Shown here piece by piece: positions 1 to 6,214 of a DNA stretch of 37,880 bases (position 1 is its first letter; the number at the start of each line of letters is the position of its first letter). The DNA comes from an uncultured Oscillospiraceae bacterium (lineage in GTDB: Bacteria > Bacillota > Clostridia > Oscillospirales > Acutalibacteraceae): contig UQRL01000025.1 in NCBI GenBank assembly GCA_900543555.1, positions 1 through 37,880 of the forward strand, read 5' to 3'. The notes below the pieces were generated by a model, which saw nothing but the letters and a program-made list of their open reading frames with translations, was not told the origin of the DNA and did not search any database. Both the position numbers and the translations under genes were made by a program.

Positions 1-118
1 CCTGCCCGCGAAAGCGTGCGCCGCCCTTTGGCGCAAGCGGGCGGAAAGGGCAAGCGGGGTGCCACAGAGACCGCTCTCGGGGCTATCGCCTACGGCTTGT
101 GTGTGCTGTTAGGTTCGG
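1..118. repeat. Partial copy of the modular intergenic repeat at the window edge
   Basis: GC-rich, non-coding and hairpin-prone. The segment around 70-96 is close to the reverse complement of the segment around 12605-12635, which carries the same AGGCGATAGCCCCGAGAG core. This identifies it as one module of the repeat family seen at four other intergenic sites in the window. It ends abruptly where an AT-rich promoter patch begins near 119. It is cut by the window start, so its full length is unknown. Confidence 0.6.
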
Positions 119-154
119 CTTGTTCATAAATTAGTTACAATTATGTCATAATTA

Positions 155-183
155 TTGACAAACTGTGAATTGCCTGATATACT
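155..183 (+). promoter_or_regulatory. Near-consensus sigma-A promoter
   Basis: TTGACA at 155-160, a 17-nt spacer, and TATACT at 178-183. The surrounding 120-290 region is strikingly AT-rich against the GC-rich background. It should start transcripts near 190 that run through a long leader into the lipoprotein gene at 396. A strong SD (AAGGAGGT, 203-210) follows but has no ATG, GTG or TTG at normal spacing. Confidence 0.75.
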
Positions 184-297
184 TAATCCACAATAAAATT
201 AAAAGGAGGTAGATAAAAACTATATAAAATCGTTGAGTTCAAAAGAAACAAAACACCCGACGGACATTTTTTGAATGCAACCGAAAGGATGACAGAA

Positions 298-393
298 ATG
301 CGGCTCTCTCACGGCCCTGGCAAAGGGAGGGAAGCGGAGAGCATGATCCTTTCCCTGGCGATGGGGCAGGCCGCGGATTGGAAGGAGATTTGA
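298..393 (+). CDS. Possible 31-residue leader ORF upstream of the lipoprotein
   Basis: A short frame beginning MRLSHGPGKG and ending ADWKEI. GAAAGG at 283-288 sits nine bases before the ATG at 298; another ATG lies at 289. Its TGA (391-393) is two bases before the lipoprotein ATG at 396, and the lipoprotein SD is inside it, so translational coupling is possible. The frame stays open back to 217 with no start codon, so it could instead be the tail of a decayed longer gene. I recognise no family. Codon content shifts from AT-rich before 290 to GC-rich after. Confidence 0.25.
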   Translation: MRLSHGPGKGREAESMILSLAMGQAADWKEI

Positions 394-395
394 GT

Positions 396-1007
396 ATGAA
401 ACGATTGTCAGTTGTGTTCCTGGCGTTCCTGTTGCTTCTCCTGGCGGTTGGCTGCGGCCAGCAGCCCCAAGAAGGGGGAGAGGCCCTTTTGGCGGGCGGA
501 GAGCTGCGGCTGGAGGATCTGCAGGACGAAGACGGCGCGTTCCAGCTGGAGAGCCTGCCGGTGGGCACCTCCAAGGCGGATGTGCAGCAGCGCTTTGGGG
601 ATTCCCTGAATTTTGGCGGCGGTGTGGACACCTATGAAAACTGGGGCCTGCTGGAGAAAGCTTCCTACGAGGGGTACGATGTGCAAGTGACCTTTGAGCT
701 CAACAACGAAGCACTGGAGCTGGTCCACCTGTATTTCCGCATCCCCGAGGATGCGGACCCGGAAGCGGGCGCTGAACTGTATGACGCGTTGAGCCAAGAG
801 ATGGAAGAGCTCTACGGCGCGCCGGATGATGTTCTGGGAAACGAGAACCAGCAGATCACATCCACCGTCTCCCGCTGGTATTCCACCGAGGGGGAGCGGC
901 CCACCCTGGCCAATCTGGGCCACGCCCAGATGAACGGCAAAACATCCAGCCTGTACCTTATGTTTGGCTTAAATCAGTTCATCACGGACTCCTCTGCCAC
1001 GGAGTGA
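396..1007 (+). CDS. Small secreted lipoprotein of unknown function
   Basis: A 203-residue protein. The start is the ATG preceded by AAGGAG with ordinary spacing; an in-frame TTG six codons earlier lacks a site. The N-terminus is a lipoprotein signal: two basic residues, a leucine-rich core and the lipobox AVGC, with Cys21 or so as the lipidation site, so the mature protein should be tethered to the outer face of the membrane. The rest is acidic. The segment VGTSKADVQQRFG resembles the short helical motif of small SmpA/BamE-like lipoproteins, but that is only a resemblance. It stands alone between a promoter at 155-183 and a strong terminator at 1025, so it is probably monocistronic. Function unknown. 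Confidence 0.8.
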   Translation: MKRLSVVFLAFLLLLLAVGCGQQPQEGGEALLAGGELRLEDLQDEDGAFQLESLPVGTSKADVQQRFGDSLNFGGGVDTYENWGLLEKASYEGYDVQVTFELNNEALELVHLYFRIPEDADPEAGAELYDALSQEMEELYGAPDDVLGNENQQITSTVSRWYSTEGERPTLANLGHAQMNGKTSSLYLMFGLNQFITDSSATE

Positions 1008-1024
1008 GGTTCGATCCAATAAGA

Positions 1025-1057
1025 AAGCGCCCTTCCTTGTGGGGAAGGGCGCTTTTT
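1025..1057 (+). terminator. Rho-independent terminator of the lipoprotein gene
   Basis: A perfect 12-bp stem, AAGCGCCCTTCC at 1025-1036 pairing with 1043-1054, with a six-base loop and a T run. It lies 17 bases after the lipoprotein stop codon. Confidence 0.85.
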
Positions 1058-1082
1058 GCGTGATTCTAGGCAGCTTTCCAGC

Positions 1083-1407
1083 TTACGCAGGAAGGGGGAC
1101 ATCCGTCCCCCCTTTTGGGAGTGTGGGGAGGCAGGACCTACGGGTCTCGGCTGCCGCCTCGGGTGCTGTCTGCCAGTGGCAGACGCCCAGCACCGACCGA
1201 AGTGGCAACGTAGACCGGCCGCTGGGCAACGTCCCACCGGGACGTAGCGGCCTTTTGAAAAAGCTGGCAAAATTTTTACGTTTCTCTCCCAACCCAAGCG
1301 CGGGCTTTTGGGCTAGCGGCCCTCAGAAAACCCCGCCGCCCTAAAGCGGCGTGCGCGTCTTGAGAGCGCAGGCACTGCGCCGCGACTTGAGAGCCCAGGC
1401 ACTGGGC
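1083..1407 (+). repeat. Modular intergenic repeat, copy 1
   Basis: This fills most of the 478-base gap between the lipoprotein and the amidotransferase gene. In order it holds a terminator-like hairpin (GGGGGAC 1094-1100, loop ATCC, GTCCCCC, T4), a GGAGGCAGGACCTACGG block, two GC hairpins (one around ACGTCCCACCGGGACGT), a GCTGGCAAAATTTTTAC block, and the CCGCCCTAAAGCGGCG hairpin. It ends with a tandem pair of the unit CTTGAGAGCNCAGGCACTGNGC (about 1359-1380 and 1386-1407). The outer modules match copy 2 in the same order and orientation, while the centre differs. I see no coding potential. Confidence 0.75.
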
Positions 1408-1408
1408 C

Positions 1409-1438
1409 TTGCAAAATTCCCTCCCCCTGTGCTATGCT
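1409..1438 (+). promoter_or_regulatory. Promoter of the peptidase C26-like gene
   Basis: TTGCAA at 1409-1414, an 18-nt spacer, and TATGCT at 1433-1438. It starts directly after the last repeat unit. The sequence resembles the ilvE promoter, which follows copy 2 of the same repeat. Confidence 0.6.
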
Positions 1439-1485
1439 AATGGACATGGATTTCCATGAAATTCGGAGAGGAGAGACGCTTGCCC

Positions 1486-2190
1486 ATGAAACCCATGATC
1501 GCCATTGTGTCCCTGTACGATGAAAAGCTGGAGAGCTATTGGATGCTGCCCGGCTATGCCCAGGGTCTGGAGGCCGCCGGTGCCGCGCCGGTCATCCTGC
1601 CCCTGACCACCGACCCCGCCGCCCTGCAGCGCTATGCCCAAACCTTCGACGGGTTCCTGTTTCCCGGCGGCCACGACCTGCCCCCCAGCCTCTACGGGGA
1701 GGAACCCTCGGAGAAACTGGGGCCCCTGGTGCCCCAGCGGGACAGCATGGAGCAGGCCTTCTTCCCCCTGGCCCTGGAGACCGGCAAGCCCATGTTGGGC
1801 ATCTGCCGGGGCATCCAGCTGTTCAATGTGATGCTGGGCGGGGACCTGTACCAGGATATCCCCACCCAGTGCCCCAGCGGCGTGCAGCACCACGAGACCC
1901 CGCCCTATGACAAGGTGGCCCATCCGGTGGCCATCCGCCGGGGCACGCCCCTGTTCGAGGCCGTGGGCGTGGAGGAGATGGGGGTGAACTCCTACCATCA
2001 CCAGGGCATCCGACGGCTGGGGAAAGGGCTGGAGGTGGCCGCCACCGCACCGGACGGCATGGTGGAGGCGGTGTACCTGCCGGAGCACCGGTTTGCCCTG
2101 GCGGTGCAGTGGCACCCGGAGTTTTCCCGCCTGAGCGATGAGAACAGCCGCAAAATCTTTGAGGCCTTCGTAGCAGCGGCGCGCCGGTAA
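1486..2190 (+). CDS. Gamma-glutamyl-gamma-aminobutyrate hydrolase family protein (peptidase C26)
   Basis: A 234-residue class I glutamine-amidotransferase-like hydrolase of the PuuD/YvdE type. Members cleave gamma-glutamyl amides; PuuD does so on gamma-glutamyl-GABA in putrescine breakdown. The triad is visible: nucleophile Cys107 in MLGICRGIQ, His210 and Glu212 in VQWHPEF. The family's GGHD and YHHQG segments are also present. I chose the ATG that gives MKPMIAIV, the conserved family beginning; TTG at 1480 is an alternative closer to GGAGAGGAG (1465-1473), and the ATG at 1456 precedes that site. No other polyamine genes are nearby, so the substrate is open. The stop codon lies in the CCGGTAAAAGAAAAGCA motif that recurs in the downstream repeats. 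Confidence 0.88.
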   Translation: MKPMIAIVSLYDEKLESYWMLPGYAQGLEAAGAAPVILPLTTDPAALQRYAQTFDGFLFPGGHDLPPSLYGEEPSEKLGPLVPQRDSMEQAFFPLALETGKPMLGICRGIQLFNVMLGGDLYQDIPTQCPSGVQHHETPPYDKVAHPVAIRRGTPLFEAVGVEEMGVNSYHHQGIRRLGKGLEVAATAPDGMVEAVYLPEHRFALAVQWHPEFSRLSDENSRKIFEAFVAAARR

Positions 2191-2602
2191 AAGAAAAGCA
2201 CCGCGAAGCGCGTAAAAGTTTTGATCAAACTTTTTCAAAAGTTTGCGTGGTGTGGAGCAGAGCTCCACGGCCTTAAACCGGCGCAGCCGGAAAAAGAAAA
2301 GCAGCGAGCGGGGCGCATACGCCCAACGGGCGGTAGCCCCGTGAGCGGGCGCGGGGGCACCCCAAGAGGGGGACATCCGTCCCCCCTTTTTTGGAAGTAT
2401 GGGAAGGCAGAACCTACGGTTCCGCACCTCCCTTAAGACCGTAGGGCTCCGCCCTACAACCCGCAAGTTTTTTGAAAAAAACTTGACTAAAAACTTTTCC
2501 TTGTCTCTGCCAAACCTGGGCGCGGGCATAAAAGCCAGCCGCCCCCCGCAAACCCCGCCGCCCGAAAGCGGCGTGCGCGACTTGAGTGCCCAGGCACTGG
2601 GC
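2183..2602 (+). repeat. Modular intergenic repeat, copy 2 (longest)
   Basis: This fills the 543-base gap before ilvE. In order it holds the CCGGTAAAAGAAAAGCA motif overlapping the hydrolase stop, and GTAAAAGTTTTGATCAAACT with its CTTTTTCAAAAG hairpin. A second CCGGAAAAAGAAAAGCA motif follows, then a terminator-like hairpin (2368-2385 plus T6) and the GGAAGGCAGAACCTACGG block. After these come CTTAAGACCGTAGGGCTCCG, an A/T-rich hairpin near 2463-2490, the CCGCCCGAAAGCGGCG hairpin, and one CTTGAGTGCCCAGGCACTGGGC unit. Much of it reappears inverted at 5949-6205. No ORF in it looks coding. Confidence 0.8.
2368..2392 (+). terminator. Terminator-like hairpin within repeat copy 2
   Basis: GGGGGAC at 2368-2374, loop ATCC, GTCCCCC at 2379-2385, then C and six T. 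It is the likely end for transcripts of the C26 hydrolase gene. The same hairpin is at 1094-1116 and, inverted, at 6171-6205. Confidence 0.6.
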
Positions 2603-2623
2603 TGCAAGAGAGTGGATTGCTTC

Positions 2624-2651
2624 TTGCAAAATCTGCCATTCGTGCTATAAT
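2624..2651 (+). promoter_or_regulatory. ilvE promoter
   Basis: TTGCAA at 2624-2629, a 16-nt spacer, and a perfect TATAAT at 2646-2651. The leader to the ATG at 2734 is about 75 nt and can form a short GC hairpin. I see no T-box specifier or T-box sequence in it. Confidence 0.7.
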
Positions 2652-2733
2652 AGAGCAAACCCTAAAAATCTAAAACAGGGCTGCCAAAGAGGCCGCGCCT
2701 TGCGGCAGCGCGGTAAAAGAGAGGTTATTTGTC

Positions 2734-3807
2734 ATGCAGGAGATCAAGATTGAACTTACAAAAACACCCAAGCAGAAGCCCCAGGACCAGTCGAAACTGG
2801 GCTTCGGCAAAATCTTTACCGACCACATGTATGTCATGCCCTACAACAAGGAGCAGGGCTGGCATGACCCCAAGATTGTCCCCTATCAGCCCATCACCCT
2901 GGAGCCTTCCGCGATGGTGTTCCACTATGGCCAGGAGATGTTCGAGGGCCTGAAAGCCTATAAGACCGAGGACGGCCGGGTGCTGCTGTTCCGCCCGGAT
3001 AAGAACATCGCCCGGGCCAACCACTCCAACGACCGGCTGTGCATCCCGGAGATCCCTGCCGATGACTTCCTCAACGCCCTAAAGACCCTGGTAAAGGTGG
3101 ATAAGGACTGGATTCCCACCCAGCCGGGCACCAGCCTGTACATCCGGCCCTTTGTCATTGCCACCGACCCCTTCCTGGGGGTGCGGCCTTCCGATACCTA
3201 CCTGTTCATCATCATTCTGTCCCCCTCCGGCGCCTACTACGAGAGCGGCCTGGACCCGGTGAAGATCTGGATTGAGGACGACTACGTCCGGGCCGTGCGG
3301 GGCGGCATTGGCGAGGCCAAGACCGGCGGCAACTATGTGGCCAGCCTGGCGGCCCAGGTGAAGGCCCACGACGAGGGCTACTCCCAGGTGCTGTGGCTGG
3401 ACGGCGTGGAGCGCAAGTACATTGAAGAGGTGGGCGCCATGAACATCTTCTTCAAGATCAATGGCAAGGTGGTCACCCCCATGCTCAACGGCTCCATCCT
3501 GCCGGGCGTCACCCGCGCCTCCTGCATCGACCTGTGCAAGCACTGGGGCATGGAGGTGGAAGAGCGCCGCATCAGCGTGGACGAGCTGGTGGAGGCCGCG
3601 AAATCCGGCGCTCTGGAGGAGTGCTGGGGCTCTGGCACCGCGGCGGTCATCTCCCCGGTGGGCGCCCTGCGCTACGAGGACACCGTGATGGAGATTGGCG
3701 GCGGCGGCATCGGCCCTGTCAGCCAGAAGCTGTACGACACGGTCACCGGCCTGCAGACCGGCAAGGTGGAGGACACCTTTGGCTGGACCGTGGAGGTGGA
3801 TGGCTAA
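2734..3807 (+). CDS. ilvE: Branched-chain amino acid aminotransferase
   Basis: A 357-residue fold-type IV PLP aminotransferase that reversibly interconverts Leu/Ile/Val and their 2-oxo acids with glutamate/2-oxoglutarate in the cytoplasm. It belongs to the longer branch that includes the mitochondrial and B. subtilis enzymes. The PLP lysine is Lys196 in EAKTGGNY; the YIEEVGAMNIFF block, LPGVTRAS and the GSGTAAVISPV phosphate-binding stretch are all present. Length and N-terminus match the family, and GAGAGG precedes the ATG. It has its own promoter and is alone here, with no other ilv/leu genes, so it probably serves both synthesis and breakdown. No truncation or missing residue seen. Confidence 0.95.
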   Translation: MQEIKIELTKTPKQKPQDQSKLGFGKIFTDHMYVMPYNKEQGWHDPKIVPYQPITLEPSAMVFHYGQEMFEGLKAYKTEDGRVLLFRPDKNIARANHSNDRLCIPEIPADDFLNALKTLVKVDKDWIPTQPGTSLYIRPFVIATDPFLGVRPSDTYLFIIILSPSGAYYESGLDPVKIWIEDDYVRAVRGGIGEAKTGGNYVASLAAQVKAHDEGYSQVLWLDGVERKYIEEVGAMNIFFKINGKVVTPMLNGSILPGVTRASCIDLCKHWGMEVEERRISVDELVEAAKSGALEECWGSGTAAVISPVGALRYEDTVMEIGGGGIGPVSQKLYDTVTGLQTGKVEDTFGWTVEVDG

Positions 3808-3861
3808 AGCCCTCCCTCCCAACAGAACCCAACAGAAAACGCCCCTCTGGGGCTGCGAAGA

Positions 3862-3898
3862 AAGAGGAAATCCGGCCCGTGCCGGGTGTCCTTTCTGC
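3862..3898 (+). terminator. Possible weak terminator after ilvE
   Basis: AGAAAGAGGA...CCGGC pairs imperfectly with GCCGG...TCCTTTCT. The stem is interrupted and there is no clean T run, so this may just be a hairpin in the 158-base gap between ilvE and the GH3 gene. Confidence 0.3.
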
Positions 3899-3908
3899 GT
3901 CCTTCCCA

Positions 3909-3937
3909 TTGCCTTTTCCCCGGGACTTGGGTATACT
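3909..3937 (+). promoter_or_regulatory. Promoter of the GH3 lipoprotein gene
   Basis: TTGCCT at 3909-3914, 17 nt, TATACT at 3932-3937, 28 bases before the start codon. Confidence 0.6.
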
Positions 3938-3965
3938 GAAAGCATGGGGAAAGGAGGCGCGTACT

Positions 3966-5366
3966 ATGGGAAAAAAGTGTGTGGCTTGGGTCTTGGCGCT
4001 GGTGCTGGCCCTGTGTGGATGCTCGGCGGGCGGCGGGAACAGCGTCCCGGCGGGGGAGAGCGCCCACTCCTCCGCGGTGGAAGCGGCGGCCCAGCCCACC
4101 GCCAGCCCCGCTCCAGAACCGGCCCCCGCCACGGCGGAGGGCGAGGTGGCCCGGGCCTCGAAAAGCGCCTTTGAGCTGCGGCTGGAGGACGGCTCTGTGC
4201 TGACGGTAGTGCTCACCGATGAAACACAGGTCACCGGAGATCCCCTGCTGGATGGCTGCCGGGCCACCGTCACCTATGAGGAGGCCGGCCGGGTGGGGGA
4301 CACCGTCACCGCCCAGGCGGTGGCGCTGGCGGCAGCCCCTCCCACCCCCAGCCCGGCGGTGGGAAGCTCCGCCCCGGAGGAGCTTTTAGCCTCTATGACC
4401 CTGGAGGAAAAGGTGGGCCAGCTGTTCTTCGTGCGGGTGCCGGCAGAGGAAGCCGCCCAGGCTGTGGCACAGTACCACTTTGGCGGGTACATCCTCTTTG
4501 GGCGGGACTTTCAGGACAAGACCCGGGAGCAGGTGCGGGCGGACATCCAAAGCTATCAGGACAGCGCCAAGGTCCCCCTGCTGCTGGGTGTGGACGAGGA
4601 GGGGGGCACGGTGGTGCGGGCTTCCGCCAACCCAGATATTTGCGATGAGCCCTACTGGTCTCCCCGCAGGCTCTATGAAGCGGGCGGCCTGGACCTTGTT
4701 CTCTCTGTGGAGAGGGACAAAATCCGCACCCTGCAAGGGCTGGGCCTCAACGTGAACTTTGCCCCGGTGTGCGACATCACCCAGCAGGAGGGGGCCTTTC
4801 TGTACGACCGCTCCCTGGGACAGGACGCCCGGACCACCGCTGGGTATGTGGGGGAGGTGGTGTCCCTTTACGGGGAGGAGGGCATGGGCTGTGTGCTCAA
4901 GCACTTTCCCGGTTACGGCAACAACCCGGACACCCACACAGGCATAGCTGTGGATGAGCGGCCCTATGAGGCCTTCCAGCGGGAGGACTTCCTCCCCTTT
5001 GAGGCGGGCATTCAAGCCGGGGCGGGGTGCGTGTTGGTGAGCCACAACATTGTCACCTGCCGGGACGGGGAGGCCCCCGCCAGCCTTTCCCCCGAGTGGC
5101 ACCGGGTGCTGCGGGAGGAGCTGGGATTTACCGGCTGCATCATCACCGATGACCTGGTGATGGACGCCATCCAGGAGTACTGCGACGCCTCCAGCGCAGC
5201 GGTACAAGCGGTACAGGCGGGCAACGACCTGCTGTGCTGCTCGGACTACGAGACCCAGTACCCGGCGGTACTGGCCGCCGTGGAGAGCGGGGAGCTTTCT
5301 GAGGAGCGCATTGAGGAATCCGCCCTGCGGGTTCTGCACTGGAAAGAGGAACTGGGGCTGCTGTAA
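3966..5366 (+). CDS. Lipid-anchored glycoside hydrolase family 3 protein (beta-N-acetylhexosaminidase-like)
   Basis: A 466-residue protein. The start is fixed by AAAGGAGG upstream and by the lipoprotein signal that follows (hydrophobic core, ALCGC, lipid Cys19). After a Ser/Ala/Pro-rich linker comes a small beta-rich stretch (about residues 55-120), then a GH3 catalytic domain from MTLEEKVGQLFF. NagZ-like landmarks are GVDEEGGTV, KHFPGYG (Lys312-His313) and ITDDLVMDAI, where Asp395 is the expected nucleophile. Family enzymes release terminal N-acetylglucosamine from muropeptides or glycans by a retaining mechanism; in Firmicutes the secreted forms act on the wall. The wall role and sugar are inference. 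It has its own promoter; the GNAT gene follows after 21 bases and may be co-transcribed. Confidence 0.88.
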   Translation: MGKKCVAWVLALVLALCGCSAGGGNSVPAGESAHSSAVEAAAQPTASPAPEPAPATAEGEVARASKSAFELRLEDGSVLTVVLTDETQVTGDPLLDGCRATVTYEEAGRVGDTVTAQAVALAAAPPTPSPAVGSSAPEELLASMTLEEKVGQLFFVRVPAEEAAQAVAQYHFGGYILFGRDFQDKTREQVRADIQSYQDSAKVPLLLGVDEEGGTVVRASANPDICDEPYWSPRRLYEAGGLDLVLSVERDKIRTLQGLGLNVNFAPVCDITQQEGAFLYDRSLGQDARTTAGYVGEVVSLYGEEGMGCVLKHFPGYGNNPDTHTGIAVDERPYEAFQREDFLPFEAGIQAGAGCVLVSHNIVTCRDGEAPASLSPEWHRVLREELGFTGCIITDDLVMDAIQEYCDASSAAVQAVQAGNDLLCCSDYETQYPAVLAAVESGELSEERIEESALRVLHWKEELGLL

Positions 5367-5387
5367 GCCTCAAAAGGAGGTTTTTTC

Positions 5388-5948
5388 ATGGAAATTCGAG
5401 AGTTCCCTAAAAAGGACGGGGATTTGTTCCGCCAAGCCGCCGCCCTGCTGGAGGAGTGTTTTCCCCACGCCTACAGCGGAGAGCTGGCCCGCCAGCAGAT
5501 GGAGCTGTGCCTAGAAGAGGGACGCGTGTCCCTCATGGCCTGGGAGGAGGGCCGCCTGCTGGGCTTTGTGGGGGCCATGCCCCAGTACGGCGTCACCGCC
5601 TGGGAGCTGCACCCCCTGGCCGTCACAGCGGCCCACAGGGGCGAGGGCATTGGCGCGGCCCTGGTGGCTGCCCTGGAGCGGGAGGTGGCCGCCCGCGGCT
5701 GCCTGACCCTGTACCTGGGCACCGACGACGAGTTTTTCCAAACCTCTCTCAGCCAGGGGGACCTGTTTGAGGACACCTTTGAGAAGATTCAGAACATCCG
5801 GAACCTGGCCCGCCACCCCTACGAATTTTACCAGAAGCAGGGGTTTCAAATCGTGGGGGTGCTGCCAGACGCCAACGGCCCCGGCAAGCCGGATATCTGG
5901 ATGGCCAAGCGGGTGGCCGCGCGGGACAAGTCGCGAACGCCGCTTTAG
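5388..5948 (+). CDS. GNAT family N-acetyltransferase (aminoglycoside 6'-acetyltransferase-like)
   Basis: A 186-residue acetyl-CoA-dependent acetyltransferase. Motif A is clear (LHPLAVTAAHRGEGIGAALV, with the R-G-E-G-I-G pyrophosphate loop). The C-terminal block with YEFYQKQGF and PDANGPGKPDIWMAKR is typical of Firmicute proteins annotated as AAC(6')-like, but resistance cannot be assumed; many accept other amines. AAAAGGAGG sits just before the ATG. The last residues, RVAARDKSRTPL and the TAG, lie inside an intergenic repeat: the same DNA, GTGGCCGCGCGGGACAAG, occurs after glgP at about 12211. The native C-terminus has therefore probably been replaced or extended by repeat insertion. Confidence 0.85.
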   Translation: MEIREFPKKDGDLFRQAAALLEECFPHAYSGELARQQMELCLEEGRVSLMAWEEGRLLGFVGAMPQYGVTAWELHPLAVTAAHRGEGIGAALVAALEREVAARGCLTLYLGTDDEFFQTSLSQGDLFEDTFEKIQNIRNLARHPYEFYQKQGFQIVGVLPDANGPGKPDIWMAKRVAARDKSRTPL

Positions 5949-6205
5949 GGCGGCGGGGCTTGCTGAGGGCCGCTAGCCCATAGGCCCGCGCCCAGGCTGG
6001 GTGGAGACAAGTAAAAGTTTTTAGTCAAGTTTTTTTCAAAAAACTTGCGAGGTGTAGGGCGCAGTTTGCCGGTGGCAAACGCTCTGCGCCGACCGAACCG
6101 GCAGGTGAGACCGGAGCCCTACGGTCTTAAGGGGGGTGCGGGACCGTAGGTCCTGCCTTCCCATACTCCCAAAAAAAGGGGGACGGATGTCCCCCCTTTT
6201 TCCTT
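5911..6205 (-). repeat. Modular intergenic repeat, copy 3 (inverted relative to copy 2)
   Basis: Begins inside the acetyltransferase gene and runs almost to recQ. It holds the GGCGGGGCTTGCTGAGGGCCGC block and GTAAAAGTTTTTAGTCAAG with a TTTTTTTCAAAAAA hairpin. After a GC-rich hairpin set come CTACGGTCTTAAG, GGACCGTAGGTCCTGCC, and the inverted GGGGGACGGATGTCCCCC hairpin. These are the copy 2 modules in reverse complement and reverse order. It fills the 266-base gap; I see no gene in it. Confidence 0.8.
6171..6205. terminator. Bidirectional terminator between the acetyltransferase gene and recQ
   Basis: A run of seven A, then GGGGGAC/GTCCCCC around a four-base loop, then a run of five T. It would stop both the plus-strand acetyltransferase transcript and the minus-strand recQ transcript, whose stop codon is only 10 bases away. 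It is the end module of repeat copy 3. Confidence 0.75.
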
Positions 6206-6214
6206 TTGCCCGGG

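Noticed and set aside
233..274. TTG-initiated 13-codon ORF after the strong SD at 203-210
   Set aside because: Spacing from the SD is over 20 bases and the product is too short; noted instead as a start-codon anomaly.
1094..2392. Repeated hairpins considered as a CRISPR array or IS element
   Set aside because: Copies are kilobases apart, in both orientations, with no regular spacers, no cas genes and no transposase.
1432..2658. A 408-codon minus-strand frame across the C26 hydrolase gene and repeat copy 2
   Set aside because: It runs through repeat hairpins and opposite a conserved catalytic gene, with no recognised domain and no SD.
2652..2733. T-box or other riboswitch in the ilvE leader
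   Set aside because: The leader is about 80 bases, with no T-box core sequence and no terminator; too short for a T-box.
5388..5948. Acetyltransferase as part of a resistance island
   Set aside because: Its base composition matches the chromosome, no mobile genes flank it, and the family has many non-resistance members.
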